DNA from: Aphelocoma coerulescens
Taxonomy: Eukaryota; Chordata; Aves; Passeriformes; Corvidae
NCBI RefSeq assembly: GCF_041296385.1
Contig: NW_027183775.1
Location: 1-64,000 of the forward strand
Direction of reading: 5' to 3'
DNA length: 64,000 nucleotides
Shown: positions 30,480 to 42,800 of the stretch, in pieces
How positions within the stretch are numbered: the first letter of the stretch is position 1
How the letters are laid out: every line of letters begins with the position of its first letter
Made by a program: the position numbers and the translations under genes
Notes under the pieces: model-generated
What the model saw: the letters and a program-made list of their open reading frames with translations, nothing else
Told to the model about the DNA's origin: nothing
Databases searched by the model: none

Positions 30480-32159
30480 TGGGGGGGACCCTCTGGAATT
30501 TGGGGGTTCCAGTTGGAATTTGGGGGTTCCCTCTGGAATTTGGGGGTTCCAGTTGGAATTTGGGGGGTTCCTGCTGGAATTTTGGGGGGGTTCCCTGTGG
30601 GATTTGGGGGGTTCCTGCTGGAATTTTGGGGGGGTTCTCTCTGGAATTTGGGATGTTCCCTGTGGGATTCCCGCTGGAATTTTGAGGGGTTCCTCTGGAA
30701 TTTTGGGGGGTTCCAGTTGGAATTTGGGGGTTCCCTATGGGATTTGGGGGTTCCAGTTGTAATTTGGGGGGTTCCAGCTGGAATTTGGGATGTTCCCTGT
30801 GGGATTCCCACTGGAATTTTGGGGAGTTCCTGCTGGAATTTTGGGGGGGACCCTCTGGAATTTTGGGGGGTTCCCTCTGGAATTTGGGGGGTTCCCGTTG
30901 GAATTTTGGGGGGGTTCCTGCTGGAATTTGGGGGTTCCAGTTGGAATTTGGGATGTTTCCTGTGGGATTTGGGGGTTCCCATTGGAATTTTGGGGGGGAC
31001 TCTCTGGAATTTTGGGGGGTTCCCTGTGGGATTTGGGGGTTCCAGCTGGAATTTTGAGGGTTCTCTATGGAATTTGGGGGGTTCCCATTGGAATTTTGGG
31101 GGGTTCCTGCTGGAATTTGGGGGGAGACCCTCTGGAATTTTGGGATGTTCCCTGTGGGATTTGGGGAGTTCCAGTTGGAATTTTGGGGGATTCCCTGTAG
31201 GATTTGGGGGGTTCCCGCTGGAATTTGGGGGGTTCGGGGATCTCCCTGAAGATTTGGGGGTGTCCCAAAATTCTGGGATGGGCCCTCCAGGAGCGGGAAT
31301 TGTTCCCTGTGGGATTTGGGGTGGCCCCAAGCAGGATCTGGGATGTCCCTTTGGGATTTGGGGGTTCCCTGTGGGATTTGGGGGTTCCCTTTGGGATCCG
31401 GGATGTCCCTCTGGAATTTGGGAATTCCCTGTGGGATTTGGGGCTGTCCCCTGGGATTTGGGAATTCCCTCTGGAATTTGGGATGTCCCTTTGGAATTTG
31501 GGGGTTCCCTCTGAAATTTGGGATGTCCCTGTGGGATTTGGGGGTTCCCTCTGGAATCCGGGATGGCCCTTCTGGAATTTGGGATGTCCCTTCCTGACCC
31601 CCCCATCCCCCACCCCCCTAAAATCCAGGATGTCCCTCTGGAATTTGGGAATTCCCTGTGCGACTTTGGGATGTTCCCTTTGGGATTTGGGGGTTCCCTT
31701 TGGGATTTGGGGGTTCCCTGTGGGATTTGGGATGGCCCCTCTGGAATTTGGGATGTTCCTCTGGAATCTGGGAATTCCCTGTGGGATTTGGGCTGTCCCC
31801 TGGGATTTGGGAACTCCCTCTGGAATTTGGGGGTTCCTTGTGGGATTTGGGGGTTCCCTCTGGAATTTGGGATGTCCCTTCCTGATCCCTCCCTCCCCAC
31901 CCCCCCCCAAAATCCGGGATGTCCCCTCTGGAATCTGGGAACTCCCTCTGGAATCTGGGAACTCCTCTGGAATTTGGGAATTCCCTCTGGAATTTGGGAT
32001 GTTCCCTTTGGAATTCGGGGTCCCCCCCCCCCCCCATCCACCCCCACTCCGGGATTTTCCGGTTTTCTCTGGAATTTCTTTTGGAATTTCCCCCCCCTCC
32101 CCCTCCCCCAGCCCCGAATTTCGGGGAATTTCCGGGAATTTCGGGGCTCTCTGGGGGGG
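30480..32159 (+). repeat. 3' flank array: GGAATTTGGGGGTTCC units, up to the gap
   Basis: Units of about 17-25 bp (TGGAATTTGGGGGTTCCAGT, later GGGATTTGGGATGTCCCT), with C-rich interruptions at 31590-31625 and 32011-32159. Only 30480-30583 has a mirror on the other side of the gap. 30584-32159 is unmatched. Confidence 0.88.
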
Positions 32160-32659
32160 NNNNNNNNNNNNNNNNNNNNNNNNNNNNNNNNNNNNNNNNN
32201 NNNNNNNNNNNNNNNNNNNNNNNNNNNNNNNNNNNNNNNNNNNNNNNNNNNNNNNNNNNNNNNNNNNNNNNNNNNNNNNNNNNNNNNNNNNNNNNNNNNN
32301 NNNNNNNNNNNNNNNNNNNNNNNNNNNNNNNNNNNNNNNNNNNNNNNNNNNNNNNNNNNNNNNNNNNNNNNNNNNNNNNNNNNNNNNNNNNNNNNNNNNN
32401 NNNNNNNNNNNNNNNNNNNNNNNNNNNNNNNNNNNNNNNNNNNNNNNNNNNNNNNNNNNNNNNNNNNNNNNNNNNNNNNNNNNNNNNNNNNNNNNNNNNN
32501 NNNNNNNNNNNNNNNNNNNNNNNNNNNNNNNNNNNNNNNNNNNNNNNNNNNNNNNNNNNNNNNNNNNNNNNNNNNNNNNNNNNNNNNNNNNNNNNNNNNN
32601 NNNNNNNNNNNNNNNNNNNNNNNNNNNNNNNNNNNNNNNNNNNNNNNNNNNNNNNNNNN
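32160..32659. other. Assembly gap, exactly 500 N
   Basis: Five hundred N characters lie between the two inverted arms. A round length usually marks a scaffold join of unknown true size. Confidence 0.99.
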
Positions 32660-33591
32660 AAAATTCCAGCAGGAACCCCCCAAATTCCAACTGGAACCCC
32701 CAAATTCCAGAGGGAACCCCCAAATTCCAACTGGAACCCCCCAAATTCCAGAGGGAACCCCCAAATTCCAACTGGAACCCCCAAATTCCAGAGGGTCCCC
32801 CCCAATCCCCCCCCCCCTTCCCTGGCCCCGCTCTTCCCTCGCTGCCAGCGCGAGGCCGAGGCCGGGATTTGGGAATGAGGGGGGCGGGAAAAATTCCGGG
32901 ATTGGGATCAAAGGGAGCCCCAAAAATCCCGGCGGGACAAAGACGGGGGAGGGGGAGAAAAATGAGGGAAAAAAGGGGGAAAAAGGGAAAAAAAGAGGGA
33001 AAAAAAGGGAAAAAAGAGAGGGGAAAAAAGGGGAAAAAAAGGGGAATAAAAGGGGAAAAAGGGGGAAAAAAGAGAGAAAGAAGAGGGAAAAAGGGGAAAA
33101 AAGGGGGGAAAAGGGGAAAAAGGGGAAAAAGGGGAAAAAGGGGAAAAAAGTGAAAAAGGGGGAAAAAAGAAAGAAGAGGGAAAAAACGGGAAAGAAGGGG
33201 GAAAAAAAGAGGAAAAAAGGGGAAAATAGAAGGAAAAAAGGGGAAAAAAGAGAGGAAAAAAGGGGAAAAAAGAGGGAAAAAAGGGGAAAAAGGGGAAAAA
33301 AGTGAAAAAGGGGAAAAAAGGGAAAAATGGGGAAAAAAGGGAAAAAGGGGAAAAAAGGGGAAAAGGGGAAAAAAGGGAAAAAAAGGGAAAAAGGGGAAAA
33401 AAGAGAGAAAGAAGAGGGAAAAAAGGGGAAAGAAGGGGAAAAAAAAGAAGAAAAAAGGGGGAAAAAGAAGGAAAAAAAGGGGAAAAAAAGGGAAAAAAAA
33501 AAAAAAAGGGGGAAATGGCACAAAAGTGGGAATTTTTTGTAAACATTCCTGGGATGGGCCCCAAATCCCGATCCCGAATTCCGGGGGGGCC
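32660..33591 (-). repeat. 3' flank of right copy
   Basis: From the gap: GGAATTTGGGGG array mirror (32660-32805), unique island (32806-32950), purine tract of GGGGAAAAAAGG type (32950-33515), then the start of the 3' UTR (33516-33591). Confidence 0.88.
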
Positions 33592-34269
33592 TCAGGAATT
33601 GGCTCCCTCGGGGCGGCTCCTGCGGGGCTTTCCCGGCGCTTCCCGGGCTCCCGGGCGGCTCCGGGCGCGGCTCCCGGGATTTTTGGGGTTCCCGGGGTTT
33701 TTGGGGTTCCCGGGATTTTCGGGGCTCCCGGGGTTTTCAGGGATCACGGGGTTTTTGGGGATCCCGGGGCTTTCGGGGATCCCGGGATGTTTGGGGTTCC
33801 TGGGGTTTTTGGGGTTCCCGGGATTTTTGGGGTTCCCGGGATTTTCTGGGATCCCAGGATTTTTGGGGCTCCCGGGGTTTTCAGGGATCCCGGGGTTTTT
33901 GGGGTTCCTGGGATTTTCGGGGATCCCGGGATTTTCTGGGATCCCAAGATTCTTGGGGTTCCCGGGAGATTTGGGGTTCCCGGGGTTTTTGGGGTTCCCA
34001 GGGTTTTCAGGGATCCCGGGATGTTTGGGGTTCCTGGGATTCTTGGGGTTCCCGGGGTTTTCAGGGATCCCGGGGTTTTTGGGGTTCCCGGGGTTTTTGG
34101 GGTTCCCAGGGTTTTCAGGGATCCCAGAATGTTTGGGGTTCCCGGGGTTTTCAGGGATCCCGGGATTTTTGGGGTTCCCGGGATTTTTGGGGTTCCCGGG
34201 AATCCCCGGGGGGCGCTGGGGGTGGGGGCGGGGTCCGGCTGCTCCCGGGTTCCGGATCCGCTGGGGGAG
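33592..34269 (-). CDS. SPATS2: Exon 12 (right)
   Basis: 678 nt with the stop TGA complement at 33592-33594 and the same LPQRIRNPG start and PEGANS end as the left copy. Same total length but with some substituted hexapeptide units (for example GNPKSP, GNPKNL), so copies diverged by substitution or unit conversion rather than by net expansion. Confidence 0.85.
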   Translation of the reverse strand, partial: LPQRIRNPGAAGPRPHPQRPPGIPGNPKNPGNPKNPGIPENPGNPKHSGIPENPGNPKNPGNPKNPGIPENPGNPKNPRNPKHPGIPENPGNPKNPGNPKSPGNPKNLGIPENPGIPENPRNPKNPGIPENPGSPKNPGIPENPGNPKNPGNPKNPRNPKHPGIPESPGIPKNPVIPENPGSPENPGNPKNPGNPKNPGSRARSRPGAREAPGKPRRSRPEGANS

Positions 34270-35311
34270 CTGCGGGAAAAGGGGGAAAATGATCCCAAAT
34301 CCCAAAAAACCTCCTGGAATGCTGAACTGGGGGAAGGGTGGGAGGGAAAAGGGGGAAAAGGGGGAAAAAAAGGGGGAAAAGGGGGAAAAAAAAGGGGGAA
34401 AAGGGGGAAAAAAAGGGGGAAAAGGGGGAAAAAAAAGGGGGAAAAGGGGATCCCGACATGGCCATTCCCAGGAAAAGCCCAGAATCCCAAAATCCCGGTG
34501 GCTGCTCCGGGCAGGAGAACCCGGATCCCAAACCCCGATCCCAACCCCCATAATCCTGATCCCGATCCTGATCCCGATCCTGATCCTGATATTCCTGATC
34601 CCAATTCCTGATCTTGATATTCCTGATCCCAATATTCCTGATCCCAATTCCTGATCCTGATATTCCTGATCCTGATCCTGACCCCGATCCTGATCCCAAT
34701 TCCGGATCCTGATATTCCTGATCCCGATCCTGATCCCAATTCCTGACCCCAATCCTGATCCCAATTCCTGATCCCGATATTCCTGATCCCAATATTCCTT
34801 TATCCCGATATTCCTGATCCCGATCCCGATATTCCCGATCCCATTCCCCTGATCCCGATCCTGACCCCGATATTCCCGGTGCTCCTGCCATTCCCGCTGT
34901 TCCCCATATTCCCCATATTCCCGATATTCCTGATCCTGTTCCCGATATTCCTGATCCCCCTGTTCCTGATATTTCCAGTCCTGATCCCGATATTCCCAAT
35001 ATTCCTGATCCCAATCCTGATATTCCCAATCCCAGAGCCCCCCATCCCAATCCCGATATTCCCGATATTCCTGATCCTGCCATTCCAGACCCACCTGTGG
35101 GGCCAGGCCTGGATCCCAAATCCTGATCCCATTCCCTGCAATCCAAATCCCAATCCCAATATTCCCGATATTCCCGATATTCCCGATATTCCCGATATTC
35201 CTGATCCCAATCCTGATATTCCCAATCCCAGAGCCCCCCATCCCAATCCCGATATTCCCGATATTCCCGATATTCCCGATATTCCCGCCCTTCCCGCTGT
35301 TCCAGACCCAC
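34270..35311 (-). repeat. Intron 11 (right)
   Basis: CCCCCTTTTTTT mirror at 34345-34450, and ATATTCCTGATCCCGATCC mirror at 34545-35300. A copied donor context lies near 35085-35110. 1042 bp versus 954 bp on the left. Confidence 0.88.
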
Positions 35312-35520
35312 CTGTGCTGCCGGGCTCGGCTCCGTTGGGGCGGCGCCGTCCCCGGGGGATCCTGGGGCGGATCCCAGGGCGGATCCCGGGGTGGATCCCG
35401 GGAATGCCGGGGTGGATCTCGGGGCGGATCCCGGGGCGGATCCCGGGGCGGATCCCGCTGGGAGCGCGGGGCCGGAGCTGCAGCGGGAGCGGCTGGAATA
35501 GCCCGTCCTGGGGTGGGACA
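35312..35520 (-). CDS. SPATS2: Exon 11 (right), 15 codons longer
   Basis: 209 nt with the same borders and VSHPRTGYSSRSRCSSGP start as the left. The GSAP repeat has an in-frame 45-nt excess that includes RSTPAFPGSTPGSA. A third-position change (GCG to GCA) sits next to the donor. Confidence 0.88.
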
Positions 35521-36604
35521 CTGCCGAGAGAGGGACTGGGAATGGCACTGGGAGCACTGGGAGGGACTGGGAGGGATTGGGAATGGGACTGGGAGTGCTG
35601 GGATCCTTGGGAATGGCACTGGGAGCACTGGGAGGGACTGGGAATGGGACTGGGATTAATGGGAATGGGGTTGGGAATGGCACTGGGAGCACTGGGAGGG
35701 ACTGGGAGCACCAGGAATGGGGCTGGGAGCACTGGGAGAGACTGGGAATGGCACTGGGAGTGCTGGGAATGGAGGCTGGCTCCAGGTGGGATTTCCCTGG
35801 GATTCCCCTGGGATTTCCCTGGAATTTTTCCTGGGACTTTCCCTGGATTTTCCCAGGGATTCTCCTGGATTCCCCTGAGATTCCCCTGGGATCTCCCTGG
35901 GATTTTCCCTGGATTTCCCTGGATTTTCCCTGGGATTTTCCCTGGGATTCTCCTGGGATTTTCCCTGGATTTTCCCAGATTTCCCTGGGATTTCTGGGAT
36001 TTCCTCTGGGATTTCCCCTGGAGTTCCCCTGGGATTTCCCTGGGATTTTCCCTGGACTTTCCCTGGATTTCCCCTGGGATTTTCCCTGGATTTCCCCTGG
36101 GACTTTCCCTGGATTTTCCCAGGGATTCTCCTGGATTCCCCTGAGATTTCCCTGGGATTCCCCTGGGATTCCGCTGGGATTTCCCCTGGGATCTCCTGGG
36201 ATTTCCCTGGGATTCTCCCTGGATTCCCCTGGGATTCCCCTGGGATTTCTGGGATTCCCCTGGGATTTTCCCCGGATTCCCCTTGGATTCCCCTGGGATT
36301 CTCCCCGGATTCCCCTTGGATTCCCCTGGGATTTCTGGGATTCCCCTTGGATTCCTCTGGGATTCTCCTGGGATTTCTGGGATTCCCCCTGGGATTCTCC
36401 CTGGGATTCTCCCTGGATTCCTCTGGGATTCTCCTGGGATTTCTGGGATTCCCCTGGGATTTTCCCCGGATTCCCCTTGGATTCCCCTGGGATTCTCCCC
36501 GGATTCCCCTGGGATTCCCCTGGGATTTCTGGGATTCCCCTTGGATTCCCCTGGGATTTTCCCTGGATTCCCCTGGGATTTTTCCCGGGATTTTCCGGAC
36601 CCAC
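35521..36604 (-). repeat. Intron 10 (right)
   Basis: 35530-35775 is GGGACTGGGA repeat, and 35785-36595 is GGGATTCCCCTGGGATTTTC repeat, mirrors of the left arrays with more copies. Confidence 0.88.
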
Positions 36605-36707
36605 CTTGGCCGAAGGTGCGGATGCTGCCCCTGAGGGCGTCCAGGTCGCAGCCGAAGCGCCCGGCCCGGCCCAGCTCCTCATCGAACTTGCGCTCGCTCA
36701 CAAAGTG
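36605..36707 (-). CDS. SPATS2: Exon 10 (right)
   Basis: 103 nt identical in sequence to the left exon 10 (HFVSERKF...). If exon 7 is spliced straight to exon 9, the shifted frame meets TGA in the GTTCGATGAGGAG segment of this exon. Confidence 0.92.
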
Positions 36708-38060
36708 CTGGAAAATCCACGGAAAAACGGGAATTCCCACCCGGAACAACGGGAATTCCCATCAGGAACAATGGGAATTCCCAGCGGGAACAACGGGAAT
36801 TCCCACCCGGAACAACGGGAATTCCCAGCGGGAAAATCGGGAATTCCCACCCGGAACAACGGGAATTCCCACCCGGAATGATGGGAATTCCCAGCGGGAA
36901 AATCGGGAATTCCCACCCGGAAAATTGGGAATTCCCAGCAGGAACAACGGGAATTCCCAGCGGGAAAATCGGGAATTCCCAGCAGGAAAATCGGGAATTC
37001 CCAGCTGGAACAACGGGAATTCCCAGCTGGAACAACGGGAATTCCCAGCGGGAAAATCGGGAATTCCCACCCGGAACAACGGGAATTCCCAGCAGGAAAA
37101 TCGGGAATTCCCACCCGGAACAACGGGAATTCCCAGCCGGAACAACAGGAATTCCCAGCGGGAAAGTCGGGAATTCCCACCCGGAACAATGGGAATTCCC
37201 ACCCGGAATGATGGGAATTCCCAGCGGGAAAATTGGGAATTCCCAGCGGGAACAACGGGAATTCCCAGCGGGAATGGGGGCAGGGAATGGGGAGATCCAA
37301 GCCGGAGCTGCCCGGGATCAGAGCAGGAGTGGGAATGGGGCTGGGAGCACCGGGATCAAAGCAGGAATTCCCAAGGGATTGGGGCAGGAATTCCATGGGA
37401 TCGGGGCAGGAATTCCAATGGGATCAGGGCAGGGATTCCATGGGATCAGGGCAGGAATTCCAATGGGATCGGGGCAGGAATTCCATGGGATCGGGGCAGG
37501 GATCAGGGCAGGAATTCCAATGGGATCAGGGCAGGAATTCCAATGGGATTGGGGCAGGGATTCCAAGGGATTGGGGCAGGGATCAGGGCAGGAATTCCAA
37601 TGGGATCAGGGCAGGAATTCCATGGGATCAGGGCAGGAATTCCAATGGGATCAGGGCTGGGATTCCATGGGATCGGGACAGGGATCAGGGCAGGAATTCC
37701 AATGGGATCAGGGCAGGAATTCCAATGGGATCAGGGCAGGGATTCCAATGGGATCAGGGCAGGGATTCCATGGGATCAGGGCAGGGATTCAATGGGATCG
37801 GGGCAGGGATCAGGGCAGGAATTCCAATGGGATCAGGGCAGGAATTCCAATGGGATCAGGGCAGGGATTCCATGGGATCGGGGCAGGGATCAGGGCAGGG
37901 ATTCCATGGGATCAGGGCAGGAATTCCAATGGGATCAGGGCAGGGATTCCATGGGATCAGGGCAGGAATTCCAATGGGATCAGGGCAGGGATTCCATGGG
38001 ATCGGCGCAGGGATTCCATGGGATCGGGGCAGGGATCCCCGCGGATTCCCGGGATCACAC
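36708..38060 (-). repeat. Intron 9 (right)
   Basis: 36715-37275 is the 22-bp GGGAATTCCC array, and 37300-38040 is the GGGATCAGGGCAGGAATTCC array. 1353 bp versus 1118 bp on the left. Confidence 0.9.
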
Positions 38061-38170
38061 CTTGATGTCCGCGCGCAGCTCCAGCAGCTGCTCCTCCGAC
38101 ATTCCCGGCGCCGCCTCCGTGAGCTTCCGCAGGGCCTCGGCGCGGCGCTGCCGGAGCGCCAGGAGCTCCA
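38061..38170 (-). CDS. SPATS2: Exon 9 (right)
   Basis: 110 nt, same sequence and borders as left exon 9. It expects one preceding codon base from exon 8, which is missing here. Confidence 0.92.
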
Positions 38171-39840
38171 CTGGGAACGGGAACCGGGAGTGACACACGG
38201 GAAACCGGGAATTCGGGAATGACACACGGGAACCGGGAATGACACACGGGAAACCGGGAATGACACACGGGAACCGGGAATGACACACGGGAAACCGGGA
38301 ATGACACACGGGAAAGGGGGGAAAAACCCCGGGAATGACACACGGGAACCGGGAAACCGGGAATGACACACGGGAACCGGGAATGACACACGGGAACCGG
38401 GAATTGGGGAATGACACACGGGAACCGGGAATGACACACGGGAAACCGGGAATGACACACGGGAACTGGGAATGACACACGGGAACTGGGAATGACACAC
38501 GGGAACTGGGAATTGGGGAATGACACACGGGAAACCGGGAATGACACACGGGAAAGGGGGGAAAAACCCCGGGAATGACACACGGGAACCGGGAAACCGG
38601 GAATGACACACGGGAACCGGGAATGACACACGGGAAACCGGGAATTCGGGAATGACACATGGGAAACCGGGAATGACACACGGGAAAGGGGGAAAAACCC
38701 CGGGAATTGGGGATGGGAAATGGGGAGAAACCCCGGGAATCCGGGAATGACACACGGGAAAGGGGGCAAACCCCGGGAATGACACACGGGAAACTGGGAA
38801 TGACACACGGGAACCGGGAATGACACACGGGAAACTGGGAATGACACACGGGAAAGGGGGAAAAACCCGGGGAATTGGGGATGGGAAATGGGGAAAAAAG
38901 CCTGGGAAAGCAGGAATTAGGGATGGAAAACCGGGAATTCCCTTCCCCCCCTTGGGAATGGCGGGAATGGCCCCGGGGCCGGGAATGGGGTCAGGGTCAG
39001 GGTCGGGGTCAGGGTTGGGGTCAGGGTCGGGGTCGGGGGGTCCCATTTTGGGGTCGGGGTCAGGGTCAGGGCTCAGGATCAGGGTCAGGGTCACGGTCAG
39101 GGCCGGGGGGGTCCCATTTTGGGGTCGGGGTCAGGATCGGGGTCAGGGTTGGAGGGTCCCATTTTGGGGTCGGGGTCAGGGTCAGGATTGGGGTTGGGCT
39201 CAGGGTCGGGGTCGGGGTCAGGAGGTCCCATTTTGGGGTCGGGGTCAGGATTGGGATCAGGGTCAGGGGTCCCATTTTGGGGTCGGGGTCAGGATTGGGG
39301 TCAGGGTCGGGGTTGGGGGGTCCCATTTTGGGGTTGGGGTCGGGGTCAGGCGGTCCCATGTCAGGGTCAGGGTCAGGGGTCCCATTTTGGGGTCAGGATC
39401 GGGGTCAGGGGTCCCATTTTGGGGTCGGGGTCAGGGTCAGGATTGGGGTCGGGCTCAGGGTTGGGGTCAGGGGTCCCATTTTGGGGTCGGGGTCCCATTT
39501 TGGGGTCGGGGTCAGGATTGGGGTCAGGGTCAGGATTGGGGTTGGGCTTGAGGGGTCCCATTTTGGGCTCAGGGGTCCCATTTTGGGGTCAGGATCGGGC
39601 TCAGGGGTCCCATTTTGGGGTCAGGGGTCCCATTTTGGGGTGGGGGTTGGGCTCAGGGGTCCCATTTTGGGGTCGGGGTCCCATTTTGGGGTCGGGGTCA
39701 GGGTCAGGGGTCCCATTTTGGGGTCGGGGTCCCATTTTGGGCGCAGGGGTCCCATTTTGGGGTTGGGGTCCCATTTTGGGGTTGGGGTCAGGGTCAGGGG
39801 TCCCATTTTGGGGTCAGGGGTCCATTTTGGGGGGGCTCAG
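38171..39840 (-). repeat. Intron 8 (right)
   Basis: 38171-38860 is GGGAATGACACACGGGAACC array, and 38985-39840 is GGGGTCAGGGTCCCATTTTG array, with a short unique stretch between them (about 38870-38985). Confidence 0.9.
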
Positions 39841-39866
39841 GGCCGGGCCTCCCGCCTGACCGGAGG
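39836..39866 (-). pseudogene. SPATS2: Scar of exon 8 (right)
   Basis: Read on the minus strand, GTCCCTCC repeat is followed directly by GGTCAGGCGGGAGG and CCCGGCCCTGAG. The left copy has GGTCAAGGCGGAAGCGA then GTGAGG at exon 8's end. The branch/pyrimidine region, acceptor, about 43 exon bases and the donor are gone; LMDREVALLAEMD is not found anywhere in this arm. Confidence 0.85.
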
Positions 39867-42800
39867 GACTGGGACTGGGAGGGACTGGGGATGAGGGATG
39901 GGATTGGGAGGGACTGGGAGGGCGGGACTGGGATGGGGACTGGGGGGACTGGGGATGGGGAATGGGATGGGAGGGCGACTGGGAGGGACTGGGATGGGAT
40001 GGGAGCGACTGGGAGGGACTGGGAGGGACTGGGAATGGGATGGGAGGGACTGGGAGGGCACTGGGAATGGGATGGGAGCGACTGGGAGGGCACTGGGATG
40101 GACTGGGAGGGACTGGGAATGGGATGGGAGCGACTGGGATGGACTGAGAGGGAACTGGGAATGGGATGGACTGGGAATGGGATGGGAGGGACTGGGAGGG
40201 ACTGGGAATGGGACGGGATTGACTGGGATGAACTGGGAATGGGACGGGATTGACTAGGATGGACTGGGATAGACTGGGAATGGGATGGGATGGGAGGGAC
40301 TGGGATGGACTGGGATGGACTGGGAGGGACTGGGAGGGACTGGGAATGGGATGGGATGGACTGGGAGGGAACTGGGAATGGGATGGACTGGGAGGGACTG
40401 GGATGGACTGGGATGGACTGGGAATGGGATGGGATGGACTGGGAGGGACTGGGAGGGACTGGGAGGGACTGGGAATGGGATGGGATGGACTGGGATGGAC
40501 TGGGAGGGACTGGGAATGGGATGGGATGGACTGGGAGGGACTGGGAGGGACTGGGGTGGGATGGGATGGGGAACAGGAGGAAATGGGGGAAAAACGGGGG
40601 AAAAATGGGAAAAAATGGGGAAAAGGAGGGAAAAGGAGAGGAAAGGAGGGGAAAGGAGGGAAAAGGAGGGGAAAATGGGGAAAAGGAGGAAAAAAGGGAA
40701 AAGGAGGGAAAAGGAGGGAAAAGGAGGAAAAATCAGGGAAAATCAGGGAAAAAGGAAAAGGGGAGGAGCAGGGAAGGCTCCGGGCAGGGAATTCCAGGCG
40801 GGAATCGCCGGCAGGTGGCACCGGAGCCGCGGGAAGCGCCGGGAGAGAGCCCAGAGGGAAACCCGGGAATTGCAGCGGGAATTGGGGAGGGAGAAGGGGG
40901 AGGAGGAAGGAATTGGGGTGGGAATTGGGGGAAGGGGGAATTGGGGGAAGGGGGAATTGGGGTGGGAATTGGGGTGGGAATTGGGGGAAGGGGGAATTGG
41001 GGAGCAGGAGAAGGAATTTCTGTCCATGGAATTCTCCCCTCCCAGCTCCCCCTTGAACTGCCCCATCCCCATTCCCCCATCCCCATCCCCATCCCCATTC
41101 CCCCATTCCTATTCCCCCATTCCTATTCCCATCCCCATTCCCATTCCCCCATCCCCATTCCCATTCCCCCATCCCCATCCCCATCCCCATTCCCCCATTC
41201 CCATCATTCCCATCATTCCCATCCCATTCCCATCCCATAATTCCCATCATTCCCATCCCATTCCCATAATTCCCATTATTCCCACAATTCCCAGACCAGC
41301 TCTGGATCTCTCCCAAGGCGCGTTTCAGGCTCCTCACGGAGCTCTCCGTGTCCCTCCCTGCCCCATTCCCATTCCCATTCCCCCATCCCCATAATTCCCA
41401 TAATTCCCAACCCCGTTCCCATCATTCCCATCCCATAATTCCCATTATTCCCACTATTCCCAGACCAGCTCTGGATGTCTCCGAAGGCGCGTTTCAGGCT
41501 CCTCATGGAGCTCTCCGTGTCCCTCCCTGCCCCATCCCCATTCCCATCCCCATTCCCCCATTCCCATTCCCCCATTCCCATCCCCATCCCCATTCCCATT
41601 CCCCCATCCCCATTCCCCCATCCCCATCCCCATTCCCATTCCCCCATTCCCATCCCCATTCCCCAACCCCATTCCCATCCCACAATTCCCATTATTCCCA
41701 CTATTCCCAGACCAGCTCTGGATGTCTCCGAAGGCGCGTTTCAGGCTCCTCCCAGAGCTCTCCGTGTCCCTCCCTGCCCCATCCCCATCCCCATCCCCAT
41801 TCCCATCATTCCCATCATTCCCATCCCATTCCCATCCCATAATTCCCATAATTCCCATAATTCCCAATCCCATTCCCATCATTCCCAATCCCATTCCCAT
41901 AATTCCCATTATTCCCACTATTCCCAGACCAGCTCTGGATGTCTCTGAAGGCGCGTTTCAGGCTCCTCACGGAGCTCTCCGTGTCCCTCCCTGCCCCATC
42001 CCCATCCCCATTCCCCCATTCCCATTCCCCCATCCCCATTCCCATTCCCCCATTCCCATCCCCATTCCCCAACCCCATTCCCATCCCACAATTCCCATTA
42101 TTCCCACTATTCCCAGACCAGCTCTGGATGTCTCCGAAGGCGCGTTTCAGGCTCCTCCCAGAGCTCTCCGTGTCCCTCCCTGCCCCATCCCCATCCCCAT
42201 CCCCATTCCCATCATTCCCATCATTCCCATCCCATTCCCATCCCATAATTCCCATAATTCCCAATCCCATTCCCATCATTCCCAATCCCATTCCCATAAT
42301 TCCCATTATTCCCACTATTCCCAGACCAGCTCTGGATCTCTCCCAAGGCGCGTTTCAGGCTCCTCACGGAGCTCTCCGTGTCCCTCCCTGCCTCATCCCC
42401 ATCCCCATTCCCATCCCCATTCCCATTCCCCCATTCCCATTCCCATTCCCCCATTCCCATCCCCATTCCTATCATTCCCATCATTCCCATCCCATTCCCA
42501 TCCCATAATTCCCATAATTCCCAATCCCATTCCCATCATTCCCAATCCCATTCCCATAATTCCCATTATTCCCACTATTCCCAGACCAGCTCTGGATCTC
42601 TCCCAAGGCGCGTTTCAGGCTCCTCACGGAGCTCTCCGTGTCCCTCCCTGCCCCATCCCCGTCCCCATTCCCCCATCCCCATTCCCATAATTCCCAATCC
42701 CATTCCTATAATTCCCATAATTCCCACAATTCCCACTATTCCCAGTATTCCCAGACCAGCTCTGGATCTCTCCCAAGGCGCGTTTCAGGCTCCTCACGGA

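Larger units (their letters stand above)
594..30583 (+). repeat. Left arm of the large inverted duplication
   Basis: Position 594 corresponds to 64000, and 30583 to 32660, in reverse complement. Unique islands and exons match almost base for base, whereas tandem arrays differ in copy number. Confidence 0.93.
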
